Source: Gemmatimonadota bacterium (GTDB lineage: Bacteria > Gemmatimonadota > Gemmatimonadetes > Gemmatimonadales > Gemmatimonadaceae). Taken from it: a stretch of DNA of 64,000 nucleotides. The stretch is from the NCBI GenBank assembly GCA_028287285.1, contig JAQBPY010000073.1, forward strand, positions 1 through 64,000, given 5' to 3'. Under the pieces are notes generated by a model, which saw only the letters and a program-made list of their open reading frames with translations, had not been told where the DNA came from and searched no databases. Every line of letters begins with the position of its first letter. Position 1 is the first letter of the stretch. Made by a program: the position numbers and the translations under genes. Below are positions 29,211-38,361 of this stretch, piece after piece.

Positions 29211-30536
29211 GTGAGCAACCTCGTGGCAATGGATGCGACGCATCCCGTTCCGCACCTCGCGTCGAGCACGGCGGAAAAGCCCAGGCTCGGTGCCGTTCTC
29301 CGCGTTGCGAGCGGCAATTTCCTCGAGATGTACGACTTCATCGTCTACGGCTACTACGCCGTGTACATCGGCAAGACGTTCTTTCCTGCCGGAAGCGAAT
29401 TTGCATCACTGATGTTGTCGCTCATGACGTTTGGCGCGGGCTATCTCATGCGTCCCATCGGAGCGATCGTCCTCGGTGCCTACATCGATCGCAAGGGGCG
29501 ACGACAGGGACTCATCGTGACCCTTGGTCTCATGGCGGTCGGTACGCTCACGATTGCCGCCACGCCGGGCTATGCCACGATCGGGCTTGCCGCTCCCATC
29601 ATCGTGGTGGCTGGACGTTTGCTCCAGGGCCTGTCGGCCGGAGTCGAACTGGGCGGCGTGTCGGTGTATCTCGCCGAAATCGCCACGCCTGGCCGTCGAG
29701 GCTTCTTCTGCTCATGGCAATCGGCCAGTCAACAGCTCGCTGTCGTGTTCACCGCGCTCATTGCGCTGGTGCTCACCGGTCTGATCACGACGGAACAGAT
29801 GGGCGCGTGGGGATGGCGCATTCCGCTGCTCATTGGATGCCTCATCATTCCGGTCATCCTTTTCCTGCGTCGTTCACTCGAGGAGACGGCGGCGTTCCGG
29901 AACATGGAACACCGCTCGCGCCGCGCAGGCGACGTCTTCCGTGTGGTGGCCGCCAACTGGCGTCTGGTGTTGAGCGGCATGATGCTCGTGGTATTCACCA
30001 CCACGTCGTTCTACCTCATTACCGCCTACACCCCGACCTTCGGCAAGCAGGCGCTGCACCTCGAGCCACGCATGACGTTCTTCGTCACGCTCTGCGTGGG
30101 ACTGTCCAATTTCATCTGGCTCCCCATTGCCGGTGCGATCTCGGACCGCATTGGCCGGCGCCCGCTCGTTACCGCGGTGCCCATTCTCGCGCTGTTCACG
30201 GCCTATCCGGCCATGACGTGGCTCGTGAGCGCGCCAAGCTTCGAGCATCTGCTCGCCGTGGAGCTCTGGTTCTCCGCGCTGTTTGGCTTCTATAACGGCG
30301 GCATGGTACCGCTGCTGGTGGAGATCATGCCGGCCAATGTGCGAACCGCCGGTTTCTCACTCGCCTACAGCCTCGCGACGGCGATATTCGGCGGCTTTAC
30401 ACCGGCGATTTCCACGTATCTCATCGAGCGGACCGGCAATAAGGCCGCGCCCGCCCTGTGGCTCATGACCGCCGCGGTGGTGAGTCTCGCCGGCGTGTTT
30501 CTCTCACGAAACGCGCGCCGCACGACGAGTGGGTGA
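29211..30536 (+). CDS. MFS transporter, metabolite:H+ symporter (citrate/tricarballylate/dicarboxylate-type)
   Basis: [85 protein letters not shown]. Confidence 0.85.
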   Translation: MSNLVAMDATHPVPHLASSTAEKPRLGAVLRVASGNFLEMYDFIVYGYYAVYIGKTFFPAGSEFASLMLSLMTFGAGYLMRPIGAIVLGAYIDRKGRRQGLIVTLGLMAVGTLTIAATPGYATIGLAAPIIVVAGRLLQGLSAGVELGGVSVYLAEIATPGRRGFFCSWQSASQQLAVVFTALIALVLTGLITTEQMGAWGWRIPLLIGCLIIPVILFLRRSLEETAAFRNMEHRSRRAGDVFRVVAANWRLVLSGMMLVVFTTTSFYLITAYTPTFGKQALHLEPRMTFFVTLCVGLSNFIWLPIAGAISDRIGRRPLVTAVPILALFTAYPAMTWLVSAPSFEHLLAVELWFSALFGFYNGGMVPLLVEIMPANVRTAGFSLAYSLATAIFGGFTPAISTYLIERTGNKAAPALWLMTAAVVSLAGVFLSRNARRTTSG

Positions 30537-30544
30537 GCCGGCAG

Positions 30545-30958
30545 TCAGTGATTGTCCGTGGTGCCGTCCTCGAACCACTGCACGATGCATGCGGACAGAA
30601 AGCGATCGAACACCTCCCGCCGCTGCGCTTCACTGCCAAACGACACCGGCGGAAGGCTCGCATAGAGCGCCTTGAGCTCGATTACCATCTGCACCGTCGT
30701 CAGCTCTTTCGCATGGGTTTCCGCGCAGGCGTCCGCCACCACGTCGTGGAGCTGGGCATTCACTCCGTGCTCGCGCAGGGCCGCATTGGCAATCAGCACA
30801 TTCGAGAGTCGCTCCCGAAGCTCCGCCGAATAGGGCGAGCTTCGTTCCTCGAGACGGTCAGGCATCATGCACCGGGTATCGCGGGCAATGGACAAGGTGA
30901 GGCGCCGCAGACCCGGTTCGAGCACTGAAAGTGCGGGCCGCGAGTGCGAGACAGGCAC
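30545..30958 (-). CDS. Hypothetical protein
   Basis: 137-aa ORF filling the gap between convergent neighbours; no motif recognised; start uncertain. Confidence 0.5.
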   Translation of the reverse strand: MPVSHSRPALSVLEPGLRRLTLSIARDTRCMMPDRLEERSSPYSAELRERLSNVLIANAALREHGVNAQLHDVVADACAETHAKELTTVQMVIELKALYASLPPVSFGSEAQRREVFDRFLSACIVQWFEDGTTDNH

Positions 30959-31095
30959 TGGAAGTTAGAGGCTCAACCTTACTTCACGATGACATCTGCG
31001 GACACGACCCGCGCAAGCTGACAGCCGGATAACAATTTTGGCATGAGCCCATTTCGTGCAATGCGTCGACCAAACGAACCAGTGCACGGAGAACG

Positions 31096-31959
31096 ATGAC
31101 CATCACGAACGTTCGGCGAGGCATGACGGCGGCCGTCATGCTCTGTCTCACCAGCGTGCAGCTCGCTGCGCAGGTCAAGGACACCACGTCCGACGGACGG
31201 ACGCTTGTGCCAAGAGACACTGCACAGCCAGGAAAGCACCAGGCGCTGTTCACCGGCACCGACGGCATGCTCGCCGTTGGATTCGGGTTCCTCACCGTCG
31301 CCATGTTCCCGGCCGACCGGCACATCGCGCAGAGTCTGCAGGACCCCGAAGTGCAAGCGAACAGGTTCCTGTCCAACACAGGTCATGGCCTCGAGATGAT
31401 CGCGACGCCGGGCGCATTCGTCATCGGGGGCGCGCTCTATTCCATTGGCAGGTTCGGCGGCCACAAGGACCTCGAGGATCTCGGCTGGCATGGCACCGAG
31501 TCCGTGTTGCTTGCCTCAGGCGTTACCACGATCCTCAAGGGCGTCCTCGGCCGCGCGCGTCCATACGTGGCCGGCGACAGCAACGCGCACGACTTCAAGT
31601 TCTTCAGGGGCTTCGCCGACGCCGACCGCCAGTCATTTCCCTCCGGCCACACGACGGCGGCATTTGCCGCGGCATCATCGGTGACTGCCGAGCTCCGGCG
31701 GGTGTGGCCCAAGAGCACGTGGTTCGCCGCTCCGGCATTGTATGGGGGAGCAACGCTGGTGGGACTCTCCCGCATGTATCACAACAACCACTGGGCAAGC
31801 GACGTCGTCCTCGGTGCCGCCATCGGTACCTTCAGCGGATTGAAAGTGGTGCGCTACTCGCACGCACATCCGGACAACCTGCTCGATCGCTGGATCATGG
31901 GTGTGTCGGTCATTCCGGACGCGAGCGGCGGTGGATCACTGATGTTCACGTTTCAATAG
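31096..31959 (+). CDS. PAP2-family phosphatase, exported
   Basis: KGVLGRARPYV...SFPSGHTTAAFAAAS...GLSRMYHNNHWASDVVLGAAIG (three PAP2 motifs). Confidence 0.92.
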   Translation: MTITNVRRGMTAAVMLCLTSVQLAAQVKDTTSDGRTLVPRDTAQPGKHQALFTGTDGMLAVGFGFLTVAMFPADRHIAQSLQDPEVQANRFLSNTGHGLEMIATPGAFVIGGALYSIGRFGGHKDLEDLGWHGTESVLLASGVTTILKGVLGRARPYVAGDSNAHDFKFFRGFADADRQSFPSGHTTAAFAAASSVTAELRRVWPKSTWFAAPALYGGATLVGLSRMYHNNHWASDVVLGAAIGTFSGLKVVRYSHAHPDNLLDRWIMGVSVIPDASGGGSLMFTFQ

Positions 31960-31965
31960 ACGTCA

Positions 31966-32682
31966 ATGACTCCGGACCCGAAGGCGCCCTGGCGCTCTCG
32001 TTTTGCGGCCCTGCATCCCAAGGCATATCTCGGCATTCACGGAGTGGGCGGCATCGTGCTCATTGCCCTCTTGCTCTGGGCGTTCGGCTACATCGCGGAC
32101 GAAATCCCGGAAAAGGGCGTTCTCGTAACGCTCGATACCGGCATCACGAGCTGGCTCCAGACGCACGGTACGGAAACGGGCGAAGCGATCTTCTCCTACG
32201 TGAGCTGGCTGGGCGCCCCCGTCCTCACCGCCGTGCTCGTGACTGCGCTGATCGTTTGCGCGCGAAGGCGCGATTGGACGCGCGCATCGACGATTGCACT
32301 GTGCGGCGGTGGAGCGGCGCTCCTGAACATCGCACTCAAGGCACTATTTCATCGCGGCCGTCCGGAGTACGCCACGGAGTTCATCACCCACACGTCGTGG
32401 AGCTTCCCCAGTGGGCACGCGATGGATTCACTCGCAGGCTACGGCATCATCACGTTTTTCCTGCTCGAGGCACGACGCCTTTCGCGCCCGCGCCGCACGA
32501 TCATCATCGTGGCGACCTCCCTGCTGGTCGCGATCATCGGCTACAGCAGGGTCTATCTGGGCGTGCACTACTTCAGCGACGTCATCGCCGGGTTCCTGGC
32601 AGGCGGCGTGTGGTTGTTCGTGTGCGTCGAGGGATATCGATTTGCGGTGCGCCGCCTCCCCCACGCGAGCACCGCCGGATGA
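31966..32682 (+). CDS. PAP2-family phosphatase, membrane
   Basis: KALFHRGRPEY...WSFPSGHAMDSLAGYG...GYSRVYLGVHYFSDVIAGFLAG. Confidence 0.92.
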   Translation: MTPDPKAPWRSRFAALHPKAYLGIHGVGGIVLIALLLWAFGYIADEIPEKGVLVTLDTGITSWLQTHGTETGEAIFSYVSWLGAPVLTAVLVTALIVCARRRDWTRASTIALCGGGAALLNIALKALFHRGRPEYATEFITHTSWSFPSGHAMDSLAGYGIITFFLLEARRLSRPRRTIIIVATSLLVAIIGYSRVYLGVHYFSDVIAGFLAGGVWLFVCVEGYRFAVRRLPHASTAG

Positions 32683-32855
32683 GCGCGTAGCGTCCCGGTT
32701 GCCCACGCGCGGCCGATGACTGCGAACCCCACAGGTGCGCAATCGTGTACAATACGGTCGGCCGGCCGGCCGGCAAATGGTGGTAACCTGTAACGTTTAT
32801 CCTCCGTAGGTTGTCTTACGTTCGGTTCGACATTCCCCCACACCGATCCCCACCC

Positions 32856-34286
32856 ATGCGACCCAGCGCCCGCGCCCTCGCACTCCTCGCTGTCCTGAGC
32901 ACCACGCTCGGCGCCCAGTCGAGGAAGCCCGGCATCAGCGACCTCAAGATTCCCTTCGAGCGCTATACGCTACCCTCGAACGGCCTCACGGTCATTCTCT
33001 CGGAAGACCACAGCACACCCATGGTTACCGTCGACGTCTGGTATCACGTCGGCTCTCACAATGAAGAGACCGGCCGCACCGGCTTCGCGCACCTGTTCGA
33101 GCACGTGATGTTCACCGGTTCCGGACACGTGCCGTATGGCGTCCAGGATCGCCTCACCGAAGGCGTTGGCGGCCCCGCCAACAACGGGTCCACGACCAGC
33201 GATCGCACGAACTACTACGAGACCGTGCCGTCCAACTATCTCGAGGACCAGTTCTGGATCGAGTCGGACAAGATGGGCTACCTGCTCGACGCACTCGACA
33301 TCGCGAAGCTCGACGCGCAGCGCGACATCGTGAAGAATGAGCGGCGCCAGAACTATGACAACCAGCCCTACGGCCGCGCCGGCGAAATCCTCGATGCCGC
33401 GATGTACCCGGCGGGCCATCCCTATTCATGGTCGGTCATCGGCAGCATGACGGATCTGAGCAATGCCTCCGCCGAGGACGTGAAGAATTTCTTTCGGCTC
33501 TACTACGCGCCGAACAATGCGACCATCACGGTCGTGGGCGACTTCGACCCCAAGACGGTGAAGGCGATGATCGCCAAATACTTCGCCGATATTCCGCGCG
33601 GCAAGTCCATCACACGTCCCAGCACGCCCCTGATCACGCTGCCAGGCGAAAAGCGGCTGGTCTATGAGGACCGTGTACAGCTGCCGCGTCTCTATCTCTC
33701 CTGGCCCACTGTCAACTCGACGCACAAGGACGCTGCCGCCCTTGGCGTATTGAGTGGCGTGCTCTCCGGCTCGCGCACGCGCCGCCTGGACAAGGCGCTC
33801 GTGTACGACAAGCAGTCCGCCGCATCCATTTCCGCCTTCCAGTCGTCCAGCGAAGGCGCCGGCCAATTCAGCATCCAGATGGTGCCGCGGCCGGGACATA
33901 CACTCGCTGAGCTGGAAGCCGCAACGGATTCTGTTATCGATCGCGTAAAAAGAGACGGGCCCACCTCGGCGGAACTGCAGAAGGTGAAAGCAGCACTCGA
34001 GCTGAGCTCCACCAGCAATCTCGAGTCATTCTTCGGCAAGGCGGAAACGCTGGCGAGTGGCAGTGTATTCTTCAATGATCCCGGCGCCTATCGAACGCGG
34101 CTCAACGCAACACTCGCCGTGACTGCGGATGACGTAAAGCGTGTCGTAAACAAGTACTTCACGCAGGGACGTGTGGTGCTCAGCATCGTGCCCGTCGGCA
34201 AGCCGGAGCTCGCATCAAAGCCCGAGGCGAGCACGAAAGTCAGCGCCATTCAGGCGTCCACCACCTCAACCGGGGAGAAGCACTGA
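32856..34286 (+). CDS. M16 family zinc metallopeptidase (catalytic subunit-type)
   Basis: Signal peptide; HxxEH motif in GFAHLFEHVMFTGS; downstream E in AQRDIVKNERRQNYDN. Confidence 0.92.
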   Translation: MRPSARALALLAVLSTTLGAQSRKPGISDLKIPFERYTLPSNGLTVILSEDHSTPMVTVDVWYHVGSHNEETGRTGFAHLFEHVMFTGSGHVPYGVQDRLTEGVGGPANNGSTTSDRTNYYETVPSNYLEDQFWIESDKMGYLLDALDIAKLDAQRDIVKNERRQNYDNQPYGRAGEILDAAMYPAGHPYSWSVIGSMTDLSNASAEDVKNFFRLYYAPNNATITVVGDFDPKTVKAMIAKYFADIPRGKSITRPSTPLITLPGEKRLVYEDRVQLPRLYLSWPTVNSTHKDAAALGVLSGVLSGSRTRRLDKALVYDKQSAASISAFQSSSEGAGQFSIQMVPRPGHTLAELEAATDSVIDRVKRDGPTSAELQKVKAALELSSTSNLESFFGKAETLASGSVFFNDPGAYRTRLNATLAVTADDVKRVVNKYFTQGRVVLSIVPVGKPELASKPEASTKVSAIQASTTSTGEKH

Positions 34287-35737
34287 TGCACACCTCACGC
34301 ATTCTTGCCGCGCTCCTCATTGCCGCCCCGCTCGCCGCCCAGTCAAAGCTCGATCGCACCATCGAGCCGCCACCAACGGCGCCCAAGTCGCTGCGGGTCC
34401 CCACCTGGACGCACACCAGGCTCTCGAACGGCGCCGAGCTCGTCGTGACCCCCAAGCACGACCTTCCGCTCGTGTCGTTCACGATCAGCTTCGTGGGAGG
34501 TGCGAATCAGTTCGAGCCCGCTAACAAGAGTGGTCTCGCGAGCTTTACCGCTGCGATGCTGCGCGAAGGCACGACGACAAAGAGCGGTGACCAGCTGTCC
34601 GACGCCCTCGAGCTCATCGGCGTTCCCCGAATCAATGCCTCCATTGGCGGTGAGAGCGGAGCGCTCAACTTCACGTCGACGAAGTCGCAGCTCGCACCCA
34701 TGCTGTCACTCCTCGCAGAAGTGATGCTCCATCCATCGTTTCCGGCCGACGCCCTGGAACGCCTGCGTGGGCAATCGCTCGTGAACCTCACCCAGTCCAG
34801 GGATCAACCTGGCGCAATCGCGAGCAATACATTCGTACGTACACTGTACGGCGACGAGCATCCATATGGACGCGTGAACACCGAGGCGAGCATCAAGTCC
34901 ATCACGCGCGACGATATCGTGGCGTTCCACAGAACGTACTACCAGCCCGGCCGCGCGATCATCAGCGTTGCCGGCGACGTCGAGCCGAACGCCGTGAAGG
35001 CAGCGGTGGAAAAGGCCTTCGCCGAGTGGAAGGCGGAGGGCTCACGTCCGGCGTTCACATACCCCGCCGTGCCGCCAAAGGCAGCCACGGCCATCTATCT
35101 CGTGGACAAACCCAAGGCCGCACAATCCATTTTCGTCATCGGCCTGGTCGGTCCACCGCGCAACAATCCGGACTACTTTGCGCTTCAGGTGATGAACACC
35201 ATCCTGGGCGGCATCTTTCAATCGCGCCTCAATCACAACCTGCGCGAAGTGAAGGGATACAGCTATGGCGTGAGCTCACGCTTCGCGTACGGCAAGGGAC
35301 CCGGTGCGTTCAGCGGCGGCGGCGCCATGACCACCGCCAAAACCGATAGCGCACTCATTGAATTCATGGGAGAGCTGCGTGGCATTCAGGGCGGCAAGCC
35401 CGTGACGGACGAGGAGATGGCGTCGGGCAAGGCGGCGCTCGCGCAGAGCCTGCCCAGCACATTCGCATCGGTGGGAGCAACGGGCAACGCCATTGGAAAC
35501 CTGTACATCCAGGATCTTCCGCAGGACTACTATCAGACCTTCGCTGCCAGGGTGAATGCCGTCACGAAAGACGACCTCGTTCGCGTGGCCCGGAAATACA
35601 TCGACCTGAACAACCTCGACATCATCATCGTGGGTGACCGCGCGGTCATCGAGGAGCCATTGCGAAAAACCGGAATCGCGCCGATCATCAACCTCGACAT
35701 CGACGGCAGGCGCATCACCAATACGATCACGCCATGA
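34286..35737 (+). CDS. M16 family peptidase-like protein lacking HxxEH (non-catalytic partner type)
   Basis: M16 fold-like sequence (VSFTISFVGGANQFEPANKSGLASFTAAMLREGTTTKSGDQLSDALE) without HxxEH. Its ATG overlaps the upstream stop (TGATG). Confidence 0.88.
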   Translation: MHTSRILAALLIAAPLAAQSKLDRTIEPPPTAPKSLRVPTWTHTRLSNGAELVVTPKHDLPLVSFTISFVGGANQFEPANKSGLASFTAAMLREGTTTKSGDQLSDALELIGVPRINASIGGESGALNFTSTKSQLAPMLSLLAEVMLHPSFPADALERLRGQSLVNLTQSRDQPGAIASNTFVRTLYGDEHPYGRVNTEASIKSITRDDIVAFHRTYYQPGRAIISVAGDVEPNAVKAAVEKAFAEWKAEGSRPAFTYPAVPPKAATAIYLVDKPKAAQSIFVIGLVGPPRNNPDYFALQVMNTILGGIFQSRLNHNLREVKGYSYGVSSRFAYGKGPGAFSGGGAMTTAKTDSALIEFMGELRGIQGGKPVTDEEMASGKAALAQSLPSTFASVGATGNAIGNLYIQDLPQDYYQTFAARVNAVTKDDLVRVARKYIDLNNLDIIIVGDRAVIEEPLRKTGIAPIINLDIDGRRITNTITP

Positions 35738-35741
35738 TCAC

Positions 35742-37586
35742 TTGAACAAAGTCATGTTCGCATGTTTCCTCGGCGCCGTCTCTGCGTTTGCGCAGAAGCC
35801 GGCGCCGAGTGTGCGTGGGGATCTCGTGTACGAGCGTTCGATCATGGATCTGCAAACGGCGATGACGTCGGGCACGGCGACGTCCGCCGATCTCGTCACG
35901 GCGTACCTCGAGCGCATTGCAGCCTATGATCACAACGGCCCCGCGCTCAATGCCGTCATTCGTCTCAATCCCAATGCTCTGAAGGACGCGGCTGTTCTGG
36001 ACAAGGAGCGCAGGGCGGGTCATGTGCGCGGACCGCTGCATGGCATTCCCGTGATCCTCAAGGACAACTACGGCACGCGCGACATGCCGACGTCTGCCGG
36101 GTCCATTGCACTTGCCGGCAACCAACCGGCTGCGGATGCGTTCCAGGTGCGCAGGCTGCGTGACGCCGGCGCAGTGATCATCGGCAAAGCCAACATGCAC
36201 GAGCTCGCGGCCGGTATCACCAGCATCAGCTCACTTGGCGGGCAGACCTGCAACCCGTACGACCCTGATCGCAATCCCGGCGGATCGAGTGGGGGCAGCG
36301 GAGCTGCGGCGGCGGCGAGCTTTGCCACGTTCACCATGGGCTCCGATACCTGCGGCTCCATCCGCATCCCGTCCGCAGTACAGAATCTGTTCGGGCTGCG
36401 GCCAACAAAGGGGTTGTCGAGCATTGCGGGTATCGTACCGCTCGCGCATACGCAGGATGTGGGCGGCCCGCTCACGCGGACCGTTCGCGATCTGGCCATC
36501 GTGCTCGACGCCACAGTGGGGCCGGACCCGGCTGATTCCGCCACGCGCATTCTCGATGGACACTCGCTGCCGCATTTCGTTGAATTGCTGGATACAACAT
36601 CGCTGCGCGGCGCCCGCTTCGCGGTGATCACGTCCTACCTCGGCAGCGAAGCAGACGACGCAGAGGGTACGCGGATCATTCGCGCCGCGATCGAAAAGAT
36701 GCGTGCGCGCGGCGCGGACATCGTCGACGTCACCCTTCCAGGGCTCGATACCGTCGTCAATCGTGCGAGCGTCATCGAGTTCGAGTTCAAGTATGACCTC
36801 ATCGGTTACCTCGCGAATTCGTCCATCCCTTCAAAGTCGCTTGCCGACATCCTGGATCGGGGGCTTTACGCATCGGCGTTGGAGCAGACCTTTCGCCGGC
36901 GCGACAGCACCGGTTCGCGCGACAACGAGCCGTACCGCGCAGCGCTCGCGCGCCGCGTGATTGCCCGCGACATGGTCGTTGCGTTTCTCGATGCCAACAA
37001 GTTTGACGCTTTGATCTATCCGACACTCACGCGCAAGGCGGCGCTGATTGGTGAGCCGCAGCGCGGCACGACCTGCACGCTCAGCGCGGTCACAGGCCTG
37101 CCGGCGCTGACCATGCCGGCGGGCTTTACCCCCGACGGATTGCCCATCGGCGTCGAGCTGCTCGGACGTCCGCTCGCCGATGCACGCCTCGTGGCATTCG
37201 CCTACGACTATGAGCAGGCGACGCATCCGCGTCGTGCGCCGAGTACCACGCCGGCGCTCGTGAATGGGCACGCACCGGCACCGATGACGTTTGCGGCCGC
37301 AGCACGTGGCAAGACCGGCACGGCACGCGGCACGTTCACCTTCGATCCGGGCCGCCGCGCGCTTGGTTATTCCATCAGGACATCCGGAAACGTGTCCGCG
37401 CTGAATCTCGTGCGAGACAGCGCTGGCAAACACGGACCCGTATTGCGCCAGCTCGTGGCGAACGGCACGCATGTGATCACGCTCGGCGAGATCGAGCGGC
37501 GTGATCTGTTGTCGGGCTGGCTCGCGCTCGGGCTTTCTACTCGTGACGAGCCGGCGGCCATGATTCGATCTGTGCTGAAGCATTGA
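35742..37586 (+). CDS. Amidase (amidase signature family), exported, with C-terminal extension
   Basis: NPGGSSGGSGAAAAASFATFTMGSDTCGSIRIPSAVQNLFGLRPTKG; TTG 35742 or ATG 35754 start, then a signal-like sequence. Confidence 0.9.
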   Translation: MNKVMFACFLGAVSAFAQKPAPSVRGDLVYERSIMDLQTAMTSGTATSADLVTAYLERIAAYDHNGPALNAVIRLNPNALKDAAVLDKERRAGHVRGPLHGIPVILKDNYGTRDMPTSAGSIALAGNQPAADAFQVRRLRDAGAVIIGKANMHELAAGITSISSLGGQTCNPYDPDRNPGGSSGGSGAAAAASFATFTMGSDTCGSIRIPSAVQNLFGLRPTKGLSSIAGIVPLAHTQDVGGPLTRTVRDLAIVLDATVGPDPADSATRILDGHSLPHFVELLDTTSLRGARFAVITSYLGSEADDAEGTRIIRAAIEKMRARGADIVDVTLPGLDTVVNRASVIEFEFKYDLIGYLANSSIPSKSLADILDRGLYASALEQTFRRRDSTGSRDNEPYRAALARRVIARDMVVAFLDANKFDALIYPTLTRKAALIGEPQRGTTCTLSAVTGLPALTMPAGFTPDGLPIGVELLGRPLADARLVAFAYDYEQATHPRRAPSTTPALVNGHAPAPMTFAAAARGKTGTARGTFTFDPGRRALGYSIRTSGNVSALNLVRDSAGKHGPVLRQLVANGTHVITLGEIERRDLLSGWLALGLSTRDEPAAMIRSVLKH

Positions 37587-37587
37587 G

Positions 37588-38205
37588 TCGCTTCCCGTCT
37601 GGCGAAACGGCGAGGTTATATGGTCAGCGCCCCGTCGTGAGGCGCCGCGTGATGGACCACTTCGCCCGGTCGATCTCGATGATCTCGTCGGCCTTGTTGC
37701 AGGCGACGAATACCTTCGTCCCATCGATGGACGGCTGCGCCCAGGTCGGGCTGCAGGAATTGGGTGCCATGTCGTGCTTCATGCCGTTGTAGCCCACGTC
37801 GGCAGGGTCGATTTCCACACCGGAGGCAGTTTTCGTGGGACCCATGTGCATGGCCGAATGGTCCTCGAGCGGCAGGGGACCTTCCTTGCCCTTCGCGAGC
37901 GAGAAGCGGCGCGACACCTTGAACGCCCGCGCGTCGATCTCCACGAGCTGGTCGTCCATCATGCAGCCGGAATACTGGAACGCGCCAGCCGGATCAATGC
38001 GGCTGCCGTGCGGCATCACGCAGGTCACGACGCGCGCGATTTCCGTGTTGGTTGGCGTGTAGACCACCGAGATGGACGACGGCACCATGTCGCCATGCAG
38101 GTTGAAGTTCGCCGACATGGTGTACAGTCCATCAGGAGTCACGTCGATGGACGCGGGAAAGTTGCCGAGCAGAATGCCCGCCGACCGTACCCTGAACCTC
38201 GTCAT
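37588..38205 (-). pseudogene. YncE-like/YVTN propeller remnant with in-frame nonsense codon and truncated ends
   Basis: Minus strand: MTRFRVRSAGILLGNFPASIDVTPDGLYTM...DEIIEIDRAKWSITRRLTTGR-TGA-PYNLAVSPDGKRL. The frame continues as propeller sequence past the TGA at 37626-37624 and runs into the amidase stop. Confidence 0.75.
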
Positions 38206-38210
38206 CCAGC

Positions 38211-38292
38211 ACCGATTTGTATCCCGTTCGAAGCACCGATTTGTATCCCGCTCGAAGCACCGATTTGTATCCGGCTCAAAGCACCGATTTGT
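38211..38292 (+). repeat. 24-bp tandem repeat (about 3.4 units)
   Basis: ACCGATTTGTATCCCGTTCGAAGC / ACCGATTTGTATCCCGCTCGAAGC / ACCGATTTGTATCCGGCTCAAAGC / ACCGATTTGT. Confidence 0.95.
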
Positions 38293-38328
38293 CATCCCGC
38301 ACGAGCGACAGCGAGTGTCGGGATATTC
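38291..38328 (+). repeat. Family-A dispersed repeat
   Basis: GTCATCCCGCACGAGCGACAGCGAGTGTCGGGATATTC, directly abutting the 24-bp array. Confidence 0.8.
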
Positions 38329-38361
38329 CCTCCCTTCCCGGGAAATGGTCAAGGAAACAGA

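Noticed and set aside
29020-29214. Small ORF MSTNLADTRSVYARQLQGVPIATRVASLGAVDQ... overlapping the MFS start (GTGA)
   Set aside because: The overlap is suggestive but no family was recognised and neighbouring frames look equally plausible; not enough support for a gene.
38211-38292. Short tandem repeat considered as CRISPR
   Set aside because: Units are contiguous with no spacers, and there are no cas genes in the window.
37774-38361. N-terminal extension of the M28 ORF in the track
   Set aside because: This part is antisense to the YncE remnant and passes through the repeat array; the true start is ATG 38362 with a signal-like sequence.
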